A DNA stretch of 64,000 nt. It comes from Umbilicaria muhlenbergii (taxonomy: Eukaryota > Ascomycota > Lecanoromycetes > Umbilicariales > Umbilicariaceae). Under the pieces are notes generated by a model. It saw only the letters and a program-made list of their open reading frames with translations. It was not told the DNA's origin and did not search any database. Within the stretch, counting starts at the first letter, position 1, and each line of letters begins with the position of its first letter. The position numbers were made by a program, and so were the translations under genes. The stretch is from positions 2,740,648 through 2,804,647 of the forward strand of contig KK106985.1 in NCBI GenBank assembly GCA_000611775.1, written 5' to 3'. Shown piece by piece: positions 24,001 through 36,311 of this stretch.

Positions 24001-25872
24001 AACGAAACCGGAGGAAGGTACGGCTTTCCGTTACAAGCAGCCATTGTCAACGGTCAGCATGCGGCTGTGGACATCTTACTGGAACTTGGTGCAGACGTTG
24101 CTTCTCAGGGCGGAGTGTATGGATACGCCATTATCGCTGCTGCAGCTTTGGGATCAGAATCTGTCTTCGAGGTTCTGATCAAAGCAGGTGCTAAAGTTGA
24201 GGTTCAGGATCAAAATGGTACCACCTGCCTACATATGGCCTGTTCAAAAGGTGCAATTGCCATTGTTAAACGGCTTCTGGACTCCCACATGGATGTGGAT
24301 GTCTCAACAACTTATGGAGAGACGCCGCTTTACTCTGCATGCTCTACTGGACATGGTGAAGTTGTACGCCTTCTTCTTCGTCACGGAGCTAATGCGGACG
24401 TCAAAACCAGCAGTGGGTCTTTCCCACTGCATACCGCAACTCAAAATGAGTACAAGGAAGCAGTGGAGGCTCTCTTAACAGACGATGTCGCAGATGTCAA
24501 CATCTCATGTTATGGCGGCATTAGATGCTTACACCTGGCAGCAGCAAAGGGAAATGAGGAGATCACAAAGTTACTATTGGTCCATGGAGCTGATCCAAAC
24601 GTAAAGGACGCCGACGCCTGGACCCCACTACACCTCGCGGTTAATTCGAGTCATACATCTATTGCGAAGCTTCTGCTTGACAACGACGCAAATGTCAATC
24701 AGGCGAGCTACCAAGGATGGGCTCCAATACATCTAGCTGTAGGTTTGGGAGATGAGGAGACAACGCGGTTACTGCTGGACTATGGTGCGAATGTCAATGC
24801 TGAATCTTCTGGAAGCTACACAAGTCTTCATGTGGCGATTTGCAATGGACGATTACCCCTCATCAAACTTCTGCTGGACAACTCTGCAGATACAAAGGTA
24901 GCTGACATCACTGGTGACACTGTGCTTGATCAGGCAGTAGAGCAGGGCAATCGAGAAGCTGTCTTGCTTCTCCTAGAGTACGGTGCAGGCAGTGAAGAAG
25001 ATACGTCCAGACCAAAGTCGACCACCGGTCATGCAACATCAAATCTGCAGACTTTGAGCAGGGACTTACACAAAGCTGCCTTCTCTGGCCTTGAGACAGA
25101 GGTTATTCATCTCTTGGAGAGCACAACTTTTCGCGACCTACAAGACGCTCTAGACTCGTCACTTCATATGGCAGCGGCTGGAGGTTCCGAGACGACGATT
25201 CTACTTCTCCTCGACCGAGGTGCAAACGTCAACTCGAAAGGAGCCAATGGTCGGACCCCATTACATCAAGCCGCTGCTCGAGCTTCATGCAGCATATCAC
25301 GGTTGCTGCTCAATTACGGTGCGAAGGTCGATACTGAAGATTTGAATGGTCGCAGAGCTGTTGACCTGGCAGCACGCCGTGGACTCTTGTCTTTAGAGAC
25401 TGTGGAGCTACTTATACAACACAGTGGCGCATTTGGGAGGACTGACAGCGACCTCTCTACACAAATGGAAGCCATTTCTCTTGACAAAGCATCAAAACTC
25501 CCTGCTCCCTTGAACAGCTTCCAGAAGTTCGATGCGCGTGCTTTATCTGGGAAGTGGCTTGGTACATACACATACATGAGATGGCGGGAAGGTGTACAGG
25601 ATCCGACAGGATTCGATATCCTTCCCGGGAACGAGAAGTCACCAGCTGCTCGAAATATTCTGAGAGGCCAAGGAAAAGACCTTTGCGGTGATTTTCAAAT
25701 TCGTGGTCATCTCCTTGATAAAACAACAGTCCGTTTTGTAAAACTTTACGAAACGGATGGTTGGTTGTATCACGGCCAAATAGATTGGACGACTGATACT
25801 ATCGCTGGGCATTGGGGTCGGAGTAGCCAGCTTTGGTGCGGCACATTTACACTCACCCGTCCGAAGGATTGA
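21097..25872 (+). CDS. NLR-type protein: DUF7708-like N-domain, NACHT ATPase, ankyrin repeats, C-terminal beta-rich domain
   Basis: Five exons, 21097-21230, 21295-21607, 21659-21872, 21925-22041 and 22091-25872, give 1519 residues with all phases consistent. Order of parts: N-terminal helical domain including GDIAIQYDTAHAALPWAAVR (typical of NWD2-like fungal NLRs); NACHT with P-loop GPPGFGKT at about 345-352, Walker B VVDGFDE at about 441-447 and a sensor LLVSRD; winged-helix region with VHFVHFSVKEYLL; acidic linker (about 810-840); about 14 ankyrin repeats (about 870-1365); a separate ~110-residue C-terminal domain starting SGKWLGTYTYMRW and ending WCGTFTLTRPKD. Fungal NLRs act in non-self recognition and regulated cell death; ankyrins are the likely ligand sensor. 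The extra C-terminal domain is unusual in position and may be a second sensor or an effector. Start at 21097 is the first ATG consistent with the domain; an upstream exon is possible. Confidence 0.92.
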
Positions 25873-26394
25873 TTTAGCCTCATAAGATCTGGTCATTCAA
25901 CATAGAATATCAGCGCCTAGGCATCGGTGTTGAAAAGAGATGGCTGGTAGTGAGGCCTGTATAGGATCGAATTATAGGGGCTGTACATAAAGAGGAAACC
26001 TGTGACGCACCACTCATATTCTCGACCCACGACAGTGGCAAAGGCGATACACTAGCCAGGCGTCCCATAGAAACAAGGGGGCAGTTGCCAGACCAGGAGG
26101 TTCACAATGTTTTGACAGCGGAGAGAAAGCCTCTAGGAGGATCAAGTATACAGACGCCAGAGGTAGAATTCACCGAGCACATCCACTTGCAGCACTGATC
26201 CTACGGGACGACAATGTCCTTCTGGTATCGACGCGCTGCTGAGGATTCCTCCGTATTGCTCTCCTCAAAACTGCGCCTACGACGCAAATCATATCCGATA
26301 AATCGACCAAGAGATTGATATTCCCATACATTATGTTTTATAACAATCCATCATATACTATATACCATGTACATCTCATATTTTGAACATAAGC
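25873..26394. other. Convergent 3' intergenic region
   Basis: Gap between the ends of the NLR and the second MFS gene. AT-rich toward 26300-26390, as in 3' untranslated DNA. No gene. Confidence 0.5.
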
Positions 26395-28271
26395 TTAGTG
26401 TGTATACTTGAAAAACACATTCTTCCTATCCGTCTGATCCGCAAACGCCATCTTATCTCTCAACTCGTCCTTCTCCGCCTCGCTCATCTCCGCCAACGCT
26501 CGCTCGTTCTTCCGGTTCAGCCAGTCGTTGTACAGCCGCAGTCCGACAACCACGAAACACAAGGCTGATAACGTGGCGATGATGCTGATCTTGCCGGATA
26601 TATACCCCGGCGCCTGCTTCGCCTGGAAAGTCTGCGTTCCGAGGATGTTGCCCACGCAGAAGGAGACGAGGGTAAGAGCGTTCGCGGTGACTTTCTTGGA
26701 GTGGCCGGCTATGTTCGAGGCATTCCACGCCAAGAGTAACATGAACGCCGCACCAAATGTGCCGGTCAAAAACGATGCTGCTAGAAGACCGGCTTTGTTC
26801 TTCGGTATGCCCTTGGGGTCCAGACCGATCATGAGTCCGGCTCCTAGAATCGTGGGGAAGATGCATATCAGCATGACTAGGGATCTGTCTCGCCATTTGT
26901 CCGATAGGTATCCGACCGAGAGAACGCATATGGCTCCTATGGCGCCGCTTGGAGCGCTAAGTATCAGCGCTTGCTGAGATGTGTAGCCGAAGGTCGTTAG
27001 CAGGATACTGGAGAAGTTGGAGAGACCTCCGTTGGGTATGGAGCTGAGCAAGGTGGCAAGGCAGACGAGCCAGACGCGGACGTCTTTGAAGGCTTCCAAC
27101 ACCTGGTCTTTCTTCAAGTGCGAGTTTTGTGTTCCACTGCCTTCTGTCAGCGCCATAACCTCCCTCAATCGAGCTTATCAGAGGGTCCTCTAGCTCATAC
27201 CTCTGATTCCCCTTCACTCTCAACAGCGCAGCAACTTTCTCCGCATCCGTGAATCTCCTCGCTTTGACCGGCGAGTCTGGCAGGAATATGCAGACTACAA
27301 GCCCGATCACCATGGTCATAGCTCCGATCGCAATATAGAAGATCCTCCAACTAGCAAACTTCCCATGCGTGAAGCTCACTCCGTACGCAACCAGTCCGCC
27401 AAAGATTTGTGTGAGCGAGTTGCACACGTAGAACCAGGATACACGCCGGCCTTGCTCTTCTTTCTTGTACCACATCGCGATGATTAGCACCAGGATCGGT
27501 GCCACGCTGTAGGCCGTCAGCAATCTGCCTCCGTTGCAGCAGTAGAGATGGAAGTAAGGGATTATACCAGCTTTCGAAAACCCCAAGCAACGTCCGCACA
27601 ACCGCCAGCCCCGCAAAACTCGTACAAGCGCCGTGAAACCCGAGTATCAGCCCCCATATCATGATGTTCACCCCCAAGTACAGCCCTATGCGCGAGAGGT
27701 GCTGCGCCAGATACTGCGTCGGGAACTCCGTCACGAGGAACCCTATCAGACACGAAAGCAAAACCACATCAGCATCACCCAGTTGACCCCCTTTGCTCTC
27801 CCCCCCAACTCTCCTGTGATATCCACCACCCCTTCCCCTTTTTTCCCCAAGCAAGAAAGGAAGGACACTTCACATACCGATATAAAACACCATCCCCAAA
27901 TCCGCATACTCCTGCCCCACTAAATGCGTATCCTTCCGCACCCCCATCACCGCCGTATACGCCAACGTCGTCTTGTCCAGAAACTGCAGAAAATACACCG
28001 CCGCCAACAACGGCGCGATCGTCATGTCGATCTTCCGCACTAGTTTCGACAGCTGGATCGGGTCGTCCAGGATCGCGGCGCCGGCGGATAGGATTGCGGC
28101 GCGCTGCGGGTGGGTGGAGAGGAATGAGAGCGCTTCGTCCGCGTCGTCGAGTGAGGTGATTGTGACTTGGGTGGTGGTTAGGGAGGGTTTGCGCCCGTCG
28201 AGGGGGGCGAAGGGGTTGGGGGGTTCTTGGTCCTTTTCCTTTTCGGGAGGGCCGGTGGCGTGGGAGGACAT
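26395..28271 (-). CDS. Dal5-like MFS anion/allantoate transporter (complete)
   Basis: Exons 28271-27878, 27742-27568, 27506-27201 and 27136-26395 give 538 residues. Same family as the gene at the left edge: LVRKIDMTIAPLLAAVYFLQFLDKTTLAY, GFLVTEFPTQYLA, LLGVFESCVAPILVLIIAMWY, QGRRVSWFYVCNSLTQIFGG, then the second half with IPNGGLSNFSSILLTTFGYT and SVGYLSDKWRDRS (the loop after helix 8). The C-terminus ends in the usual charged region with NRKNERAL. Introns: 135, 61-62 and 64 bases; branch sites such as GCTGAC lie near the acceptors. Likely a plasma-membrane proton symporter for an organic anion (allantoate, vitamin or dipeptide class); substrate unknown. It shares no close identity by eye with the first copy, so it is not a recent tandem duplicate. 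Confidence 0.93.
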
Positions 28272-28682
28272 GTTGGCTGTGGTGGTTTGGGGGTTGGGCC
28301 GCGGGCAGTGAGGAGTGGAGAGGGGGGAGGTGCGGGATCACGGTGAGGATCACGGTCACGATGGTGGAGGAGCAATGGAGGGGAGGGGAAAGGTGGTGCG
28401 ATTGTTATGTAGTGCTATGGATTTATGTCAATGGAGCGAATTGGCAGGCGCTGCTGCATGGGCTTGTTTGGTGGGTAGATAGGCCTATCGTAGGCATGAG
28501 TTATCGCACTCTTGAGTTATCGCGCTGGGTTATCTTATCCAAAGAACCAGCAGCGATTGCGGGGGATTGTTGCGTTTATCGGTCCTATTCGATGAAGATG
28601 CAGGCATCATCATGGCTTGAAGGGCGATCTACCGTCGTTGATGTTGTCGATCTTTTGGTCACCTTCCTTTCTTGGCGGGCTA

Positions 28683-28930
28683 ACGTGCCAATTGGTGTTT
28701 CTTAAGTCGACGAGTTAGATAAGCGCATACTTTGTTTTGAGCCCTAACTGTAACCACCTCGACGTCCCGATATGGGAGTTCTCTGGAACGGTAGTGTTCA
28801 AGGTGAGTGGAGCATTATCGTTGTAGGAGCACGGAGTAATCAACTCTCCGTCCTAGTGAGGTCGTAGGCGTATCCTTAACCGAGGCTCTAATGTTTTGGG
28901 AGTGGATCATCAAATCTAGAGTAAGAGTTA
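28683..28930 (+). repeat. Dispersed repeat, copy A
   Basis: Aligns by eye to 30884-31143 over about 240 bases, roughly three quarters identical. Shared blocks include AAGCGCA, TTTTGAGCCCTA, CTCGACGT, GGAGCATT, CCGTCCTAGTGAGG and CCGAGGCTCT. No coding content is visible. Probably a remnant of an old mobile element of unknown class. Confidence 0.7.
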
Positions 28931-29611
28931 GCAGAGGATTGCTAGAATCTACATACAGCAAGGCGAACTCCGCGTCTTGCTTGACTGCCTTCTTCATCTG
29001 GAGCTGACCCGTGAAGAGTATTGGTGCGGTTTTCGGACTGTCCAGAGAGATAGGTGACAGCCTCGACATTTGCATCAAGTTCACTGAACATCACAAGGGC
29101 TACTGAAGGACGTGGAAGATGGAAGTAGTTGAGGGATACTGATTGATAGCGTCACTGCCCTCACAGAACGCGCGGCGAATAAAATGATACTCGCAGACAT
29201 CAGATACAACGCAGAACGTACAGTGGCTAAGGTATGTAAAGAACCAGCACCGGACTTGATGTCCAAAATGCCCGACAGGATTACTTGGTTCGGCCAGGGG
29301 GTGACCCGTGGCAATTCGGAAAATTACGGTTGATATTGAAAACAACCAGTCCATGATATCGCCAGCCATGAAACCGCCAGCCGTGACATTGCCGGCCGGC
29401 AAAGGCCGCAACAATTTGTTGCAGGCCCATGGGACGAGGTACTGGATCCAGGAACCCGGAACATGATGAGCAAGTCAAGGTCAAGAAATAGAGAGTGAGA
29501 GTCCGACGACTTGACAGGTTGATCGCCGAGGGCTGGAGCCTGAGATCGGAGTAGGAGGACTCCAGGGTACAAGGAGTTGTGAGGTCGCATGTAGTACCAC
29601 AGGTTCAATTC

Positions 29612-29769
29612 TGTTGAATTTCGCCGATTCACCGTCGAGCAGACGTCATTGGGGCAGGGGTTTGGGGCGAGGGGGCGAGGGTTCTAGCGAGAAAAGCAGT
29701 GACGTCATGAGTAGGCTTAGCGAGAAGCTCCCTCGGCTCCTAAACATGTATATAATGTTGATCGCAACA
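29612..29769 (-). mobile_element. Ty1/Copia-type LTR relic with a stub of internal sequence
   Basis: A 158-base segment bounded by the inverted ends TGTTG...CAACA typical of Copia LTRs, with a TATATAA-like box inside. In the minus orientation, sequence after the inner end (below 29612) resembles a primer-binding region and leader that continues to roughly 29300 without a recognisable intact gene. No second LTR was found, so it is a broken fossil, probably old. Boundary of the internal stub is uncertain. Confidence 0.45.
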
Positions 29770-30883
29770 TCAATTATACAAGTAGGCAAGTTTCTTCAAA
29801 GTCAATGCCAAAGACAGGTATCAATGCACATTCGATGTCAATGCAGAACGTTGCGGCTATGGCCTTTGCGGCCTCAAAATGCATCCAATAATCTTGAGCA
29901 GGCGGTGCAGAAGCCAAAACCCCCGGTGTTGGGTTGAGTCAGACACTGATGAGGCGTAAACCGGACGGTTTGGTGCGTAGGCATATGCACGTGGCTCAAC
30001 ATGACTGTTCCACGGGTGTATCTTTCAGGTCCTAGGAATCAGTAAAGCGCATGGCTCCTTAAGAGTGAAACGGTTGAGAGGAGAAACGCATCAGTAATGG
30101 CTGATGTCAAAAGATTTTTAGTGTTTTCTATTCCTTAAATGAGAGATCGTATTGCTCTTACGTGCTCACCGCACTCTCCATAGTCGGAACAATCAAATGT
30201 ATTGGTATCGTATACACTTCCCTTTTGTAAGTATTTGGAACGCCACTTGACAGACAACAAATATAGCGGGCCGGCATACGAACTTTGAGCACTGATGATG
30301 AGATCACTTTCAGAGACGTCTTGAAGTTCATCGCCAATGTATCATCCGACAGCGGCGTACCTGCCGGTACCGATACTGAACTACCGTAGTTGAACGGCCT
30401 GGCACGCCCGCCAGCAAGGCTGAGCTCACTCATCCACCTTACCACATGCCAGGTAAGCCATTCAAAATAAGTGGCAGTCTCAAGCTGAGATATCTGGGCG
30501 ATCCTCAGCAGCAAGTCAATGATGAAAAGGCACCTTCTTGTTAAGTATACCTCGACTGCGGGTGAGAAGGCCCAGTGAACCTCTAATAGCATTTGCGCGG
30601 CTTGAAACCTGCAGTCACCGTTCAGATACTGAGGGGCCTCCCCGGGTGTGAAGTGCCACTTGTTTTGATGGTACGCCTGATGCCTACCCAGTATTCTGTC
30701 ACTACAACGTTATCCGCAGAATTCAGCGTTGAGAGTGGATGTACGAGTTAGTGAGGATTAACATGTCCACATTTGTTAATGTTGACTTTTGTTGAGGATT
30801 TAGGGAGGCCTCTAACCGAGTGTCCTATGTTTTAGGGGGTGGGGGGTGGTCAACGTATGAAATAGGGGTGTCATTTACGAGGA

Positions 30884-31143
30884 CCCGTGTCCATTGGCAT
30901 CTTTGAGGTTGACGATTTAGAGAAGCGCACACCTAGCCCTAACCACCTTATTGCGTTCGGCAGGTGATTTTGAGCCCTAGCCGTGATCAACTCGACGTTC
31001 TAGTATGGAAGTTTTCTGGAAGTGTTAGCGTGGAGCATTTTGTACTCCGGAATAATTAATTCTTCCGTCCTAGTGAGGCCCTGGAATACCCTTAGCCGAG
31101 GCTCTGGGGTCTGCGCCATTATTAAGTCTATAGTGAGATTTAT
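30884..31143 (+). repeat. Dispersed repeat, copy B
   Basis: Partner of copy A, same orientation, 2.2 kb downstream. Contains an insertion of about 35 bases near 30933-30967 relative to A. A short A-tract follows at about 31189. A third partial match (CTAACCGAG...TGTTTTAGGGGGTGG) lies at about 30805-30850. Confidence 0.7.
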
Positions 31144-34100
31144 CGGTATCATCTCACGAGGCGCTGCTTAAGCGTTGATGTTTCCACAAAAAAAAAGCCA
31201 GAACAGGCAATTATTTGGACCATGTCACACAATGCCGTTGGAGGACAAACGATAGAGATAAGAAATAAGGAAGAACCACAGTTTCAGATCGATGGAATTC
31301 CCTCTTACAGAACAGTACCGCCGCCAATCCTGTTTGGGATCTAGAAGGCCAGTCTCCATTTCGATTATCGAGTTGGTGCCGATATCATTGACGCTTGGAA
31401 TTCTCGTGCGATGCGCGCGTTATACCTAGCGAGGATCTGGATGGAAAAGTCGAACCTACGTAGTAGATCCAGGAGTGTTAAGCTTACTGGGGGTACTTCG
31501 CCATTTTCTGCTGCATTAAAATTGACGTGCTGAGATGTGCGAGCCATTTTCTGGCAAGGAATCGCATTTCACCGCACACAGCATTCTAGGAGATATCGAT
31601 CCACACAGATTCATTCTTTTGACTGCTGGCCAGCTACAGTGTCGACGTATATTATGGTTTGAAGTATAATTTTGTAGTGTAGTTTTCTGTTGCGCTACTT
31701 CGGAGTACATAACTGATCTGGCAGTTGAGGCGGTGGTGTGAGTGGCCGGCAGTCACGGCAGGCACGATTGTACCTTGGCGACCAGTTCAACGTGTAAAGA
31801 CAAGTCAGACCAAGCTTCGGAAAGCTCCTGTCACTTTAAAAGGTTCAAGTGTAGATTAGGTGCGAGTCAAAAACGGTAAATCGAAGCTTCGCTAAGACTT
31901 CATGGACGTGACTAGACCTTGATTAGCTAGTCTCCAGGGCCCAGAGGCTTTGGGTTGAACTAAGGTCCAAAGTATGACCGCTGACATGGATTTTACATTG
32001 ATTCAAAGTGGACCTGTCTGAATCATGGTTCCTAGGACTAGGTACTCTGTATGAGCTGTGGTAACTTTAATATACCGGTTACCCCTCAAATATCTGATCA
32101 AATTAAACAACGGCCACATATCAGGTTCGGCCATGGTGAAACCATTGAGGCTGCTGACGGAGGACTAGTAGAGTACTAGGTAGGTTACGACGTACAACTA
32201 CAGCTGCTCACAGTAACATTTCCCTTCACTCAATCATCAGTACTCTGTACTTTTGCTACTTTCATTTCTCCAGATCTCCTGCTCGAAGGCATGCGGATAA
32301 TGCGGATGCATCTTGGGGCGGGCCTAAACAAGGGTGAAGCTTGGGACCCGCCGGCTACATTAGAAACGTGCCCCTAGCGGCCGCCGTTAGCGCTGCATCT
32401 GCAGCTTGAGAGCACGAGGTAATATGCACCCTCGTAGCCGAGCTTCTATTGGGATTTCATGGCTCTAGATAAGGAGGACTTTACCCACCTTCTCTGTGCT
32501 TCGTAAGGCACTTACTTGTCTTGAGCATCTTGAAATTCCTGCTCTCGCTTTCGTTGCTTGCTAATGAAAAGTACGAGTGTAAGTAGGGTGGGCGTGCTCT
32601 CTCGATTTAATGTGTATTTAGCCAGAATGTCTTTGCAAGCGTAGAATCTAGCGGGAAGCCAGACATCCACCACAGAACAGTCACGCCGCAATGATGCTAA
32701 CGGTTTCCTCGGCTCCAGTTACGTAAAGCAGGGGACCGAGTTTCCGCAGGGTTCAGTCTACAACGGCAATAAATTGTACCAGTGACCAGTCTCCCATCAC
32801 CACTACGACCGTCTCTTCCAGCCACCAGCTGCAGATATCACCATTTATATCGCTCACTTTTCCAGAGACGGCGGCAAGCGTTCTCATTCGACCGCTCACC
32901 GTAAGCATTAATGTAGGTACTGCCAAGGCGAGATCAGGCTCGCGCACTGTTGTCAGCTTGGGTTGGCTTCAATCGTATAGAGTATGCTTGCAAGCCTAAA
33001 TTCGGCCGCATGACATCTGTCCACGCTCCATGCAGTTTGCTCCTTTGTCGTACTCAACACCACACCTGACCGTTTGCCTCTCCGTCAAAAAGTGATAATG
33101 ACAAGAACCAGTGGAAAGCTCAAGCTGACTACTCCACTTCGCGCAGCGTGATCGAATGACGAGTTAGCATTGGGTTTCATCGTCGAGTTGCATTTGTGGC
33201 GGAGGAACACAGCCTATCAGCGCTATTCCGAATAAGCTTCCCTGGCCGAAGCTTGTCCGACCCAGCGAGATGCCAAGCGATTTCGCACCTGATTGGGCCT
33301 GTGAAGGGCGGAGATGGCCGGTGCGGGCGCTAGAGTAAGGGTTCAACGTGCAGCAGACCGCATTCTCTATCTCGCGGTAACTTATCACCGCATTCCTTAC
33401 GATACCATGGCAACTGCGACTCCAAGGGAGGACCGGCATCCTCAAGGACGCTTGGTACATCACCATCTGCATTCGCATTCGCATCCACATTGGCTGTCAT
33501 GTCGGTGCTCTTTGCCATCTCACTTGCACGGACTGGAGTTTACAATATGCCGCGTCTCAAACCCTCTCTGAAGCTTCCTTAGCTTGGGGTAGAGTATTCC
33601 GGATGGTGAGAGGTGTGACTAGGTGGAAGCCATGGCCGAGATTGCACCAGTCACAGTCGTCACAAGCATGCTGTTGTTGCCCGCTAGTGACCTGCAGAGC
33701 GGGGAAAATGGGGATGGGGATCCTTCCTGGGCTTAATTGGAATTCCAGCACAGCTCCTTCAGCGTAGTACTCACCCAGCTAGAGCGGCGTGGAGCCTCCA
33801 GCAGTGCACGCTAGGGGTACCGCTCTGCTAGCGACTGCCAATACCGTATTGCGCAGTAACGGGAGTAACGGTACGAGTACGGCACCAACAGCTAGACCAT
33901 GCCACTTCCGCATTAAATACCAAGGTTCAACCTGCAGCCTCATCCAATGGTCGTCCGTGCTCGAGCGGACGGCGTACGAATGGCGACCTGAACCATACTG
34001 TCGACACTCGATCCTACGATACTCGATACGACTGCATTCGTATCCATCCGTTGCGACCATGTCATCTTTCAACCCTGCTTACGGTCCCACGCCACATGAT

Positions 34101-34356
34101 CTCGGAGCTCAGCTTTACGAGGTTACACGCTCCGCTGCTGCCCCAGTGCGGCGTCTCACTTTCTCCTTGGCGGGGTCTGGCCGTCTGGCCCGCCCTGGCA
34201 CGCTCGATTCGTCCACGACATGTAGTCGATAATCCTATAAGGTCTGCGCTGGCCCCCCCCGGCTTGGACTCCCCTCTTCTCTCCCTCTCTCCTTCACAAC
34301 GTCCCACACTTCAATCGTCACCCTTCCGCGGTCCTACGTACTCGACCGTCGCAATC

Positions 34357-36311
34357 ATGCCTGGAGGCGGTGTCACCATGATCACCGGCACGACCGATAC
34401 CGCCCGTATCGAGGCCCCCATCACCGTCAAGGCCTACCTCATCTGTGCCTTCGCAGCCTTTGGCGGCATCTTCTTCGGCTATGATACTGGCTGGATGGGC
34501 GGTGTCTTGGGCATGAAATACTTCATTCGCCAATACACTGGCCTGCCCTATCCGGACCCCTCGGACGCGAAGGCCGTCGCCGCTTTCCATCTGCCCGCCA
34601 GCGACCAGTCCTTGACGACGTCGATCCTCTCCTGCGGCACCTTCTTCGGTGCCATCATCGCCGGTGACTGCGCCGATTTCATTGGTCGCCGCATGACCAT
34701 CATCACTGGCTGCGCCGTCTTCTGTGTTGGATGCATTCTCGAGACCGCCTCCACTGGTCTCGGTGTCATGGTTGCCGGTCGTTTGATTGCTGGCTTCGGT
34801 GTCGGCTTCATCTCTGCCATTGTCATCCTGTACATGTCCGTAAGTAGATCACAATCCCCCCACCGCATTATCTATGGGCATCCTACTGACAGGATATCTT
34901 TAGGAAATCGCCCCGAAAGCGGTCCGTGGTGCCGTCGTCTCAGGATATCAGTTCTGCATCACCATCGGCATCCTGCTGGCCAACTGCGTCGTCTACGCCA
35001 CCGAGAACCGCAACGACACGGGCTCCTACCGAATCCCCATCGCCGTTCAGTTCCTGTGGGCCATCATCCTGGCCGGCGGTCTTTTCTTCCTCCCCGAATC
35101 GCCGCGCTACTTCGTCAAGAAGGGCAAGCTCGACCAGGCCGCCATGGCCCTCTCCACCGTTCGTGGACAGCCGCCCGATTCCGCATATATTCAGGACGAG
35201 CTGGCTGAGATTATCGCCAATCACGAGTATGAATTGAAGGTCGTCCCGCAGACTAGCTGGATCGGCAGTTGGGCCAATTGCTTCTCCGGCAAAATCACGG
35301 ATGGCAGTAGTAATGTTCGTCGGACTACCGTTGGTGAGTTCACCGCCAAAATACACACTCTCGTGGTGATGGAATTTACTAACGATTACGTTGCTAGGTA
35401 TCCTGATGCAGATGATGCAACAATTGACCGGCATCAACTTCATCTTCTACTTCGGCACCATCTTCTTCCAGAGTCTCGGCACCATCAAGAACCCCTTCTT
35501 GATCTCCCTCATCACCACCCTCGTCAACGTCTGCTCCACCCCGCTGTCCTTCTGGACCGTCGAGAGGTTCGGCCGCCGCAAGCTGCTCATTATTGGCGCC
35601 ATCGGCATGATCATCATGCAGTTCATCGTCGCCATCATCGGCGTTACGGCGGGGAGGTTTGAAAAACATAACAATGCGGCGGTCTCGGCCATGATTGCTT
35701 TCATCTGCTTCAACATCTCCTTTTTCGCCACGACGTGGGGGCCGTGCGCTTGGGTCGTTATCGGAGAGATCTTCCCGCTTCCGATCCGCTCGCGGGGTGT
35801 TGGTTTGTCGACGGCTTCGAATTGGTTCTGGAACTGCGTAAGTCTGGAATCTCTCCATGCATTATATCTCTCTGGACGATGTCATCCTTCGGTGACTGCG
35901 GCGGCTAATCTTGGCTTCTTATCGTAGATCATCGGCGTCATCAACCCCTACCTCGTCGGCACCGGCAAAGGCGACGCCAACCTCGGCCCCAAGGTCTTCT
36001 TCCTCTGGGGCTCCCTCTGCTGCCTCTCTCTGACCTTCACCTACTTCCTCGTCGTAAGTTCTTTCCCTACCAGCCAGAACCCATTCATCTGCTCTACAAA
36101 GACTCACCGACCCTTTTCTGTGTAGCCCGAAACCAAAGGCCTCTCCCTCGAACAGGTCGACAAGATGATGGAGGAGACCACGCCTCGCAATTCGGCCAAG
36201 TGGAAGCCCCACTCGACGTTCGCGGGCGAGATGAATCTCGCCAACCGCGGCCTTTCCATCAGTGCGCCGGGTGAGAAGGGCGCACTTGATTCCCGGACGA
36301 CGGAGGTTTGA
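34357..36311 (+). CDS. Hexose/monosaccharide transporter (MFS sugar porter)
   Basis: Exons 34357-34839, 34904-35333, 35398-35837, 35928-36053 and 36126-36311 give 554 residues, phases consistent. Sugar-porter marks in order: GIFFGYDTGWMGGVLGM (helix 1), DFIGRRMTI (the GRR loop), RLIAGFGVGFIS, EIAPKAVRGAVVSGYQ, PESPRYFVKKGK, QQLTGINFIFYFG (helix 7, sugar-binding QQxxGxN), ERFGRRKLL, GPCAWVVIGEIFPLPIRSRGVGLST, and the terminal PETKGLSLEQVD. These fit a fungal glucose/monosaccharide proton symporter or facilitator in the plasma membrane. The frame is open above 34357 to 34051, but 34357 was chosen because the conserved N-terminus starts there. All five introns are 64-90 bases with good consensus. 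Confidence 0.95.

Larger units (their letters stand above)
28272..34356. other. Gene-poor 6-kb region with decayed repeats
   Basis: No convincing protein-coding gene. It holds two diverged copies of a dispersed repeat (28683-28930 and 30884-31143), a related shorter fragment near 30790-30850, and a Copia LTR with adjoining internal sequence near 29612-29769. The open frame 30158-30592 (minus, 144 residues) has no recognisable domain. The rest, including 31150-34050, shows nothing I can name. Confidence 0.55.

Noticed and set aside
30158-30592. 144-codon open frame, minus
   Set aside because: No recognisable domain; lies in repeat-rich relic DNA.
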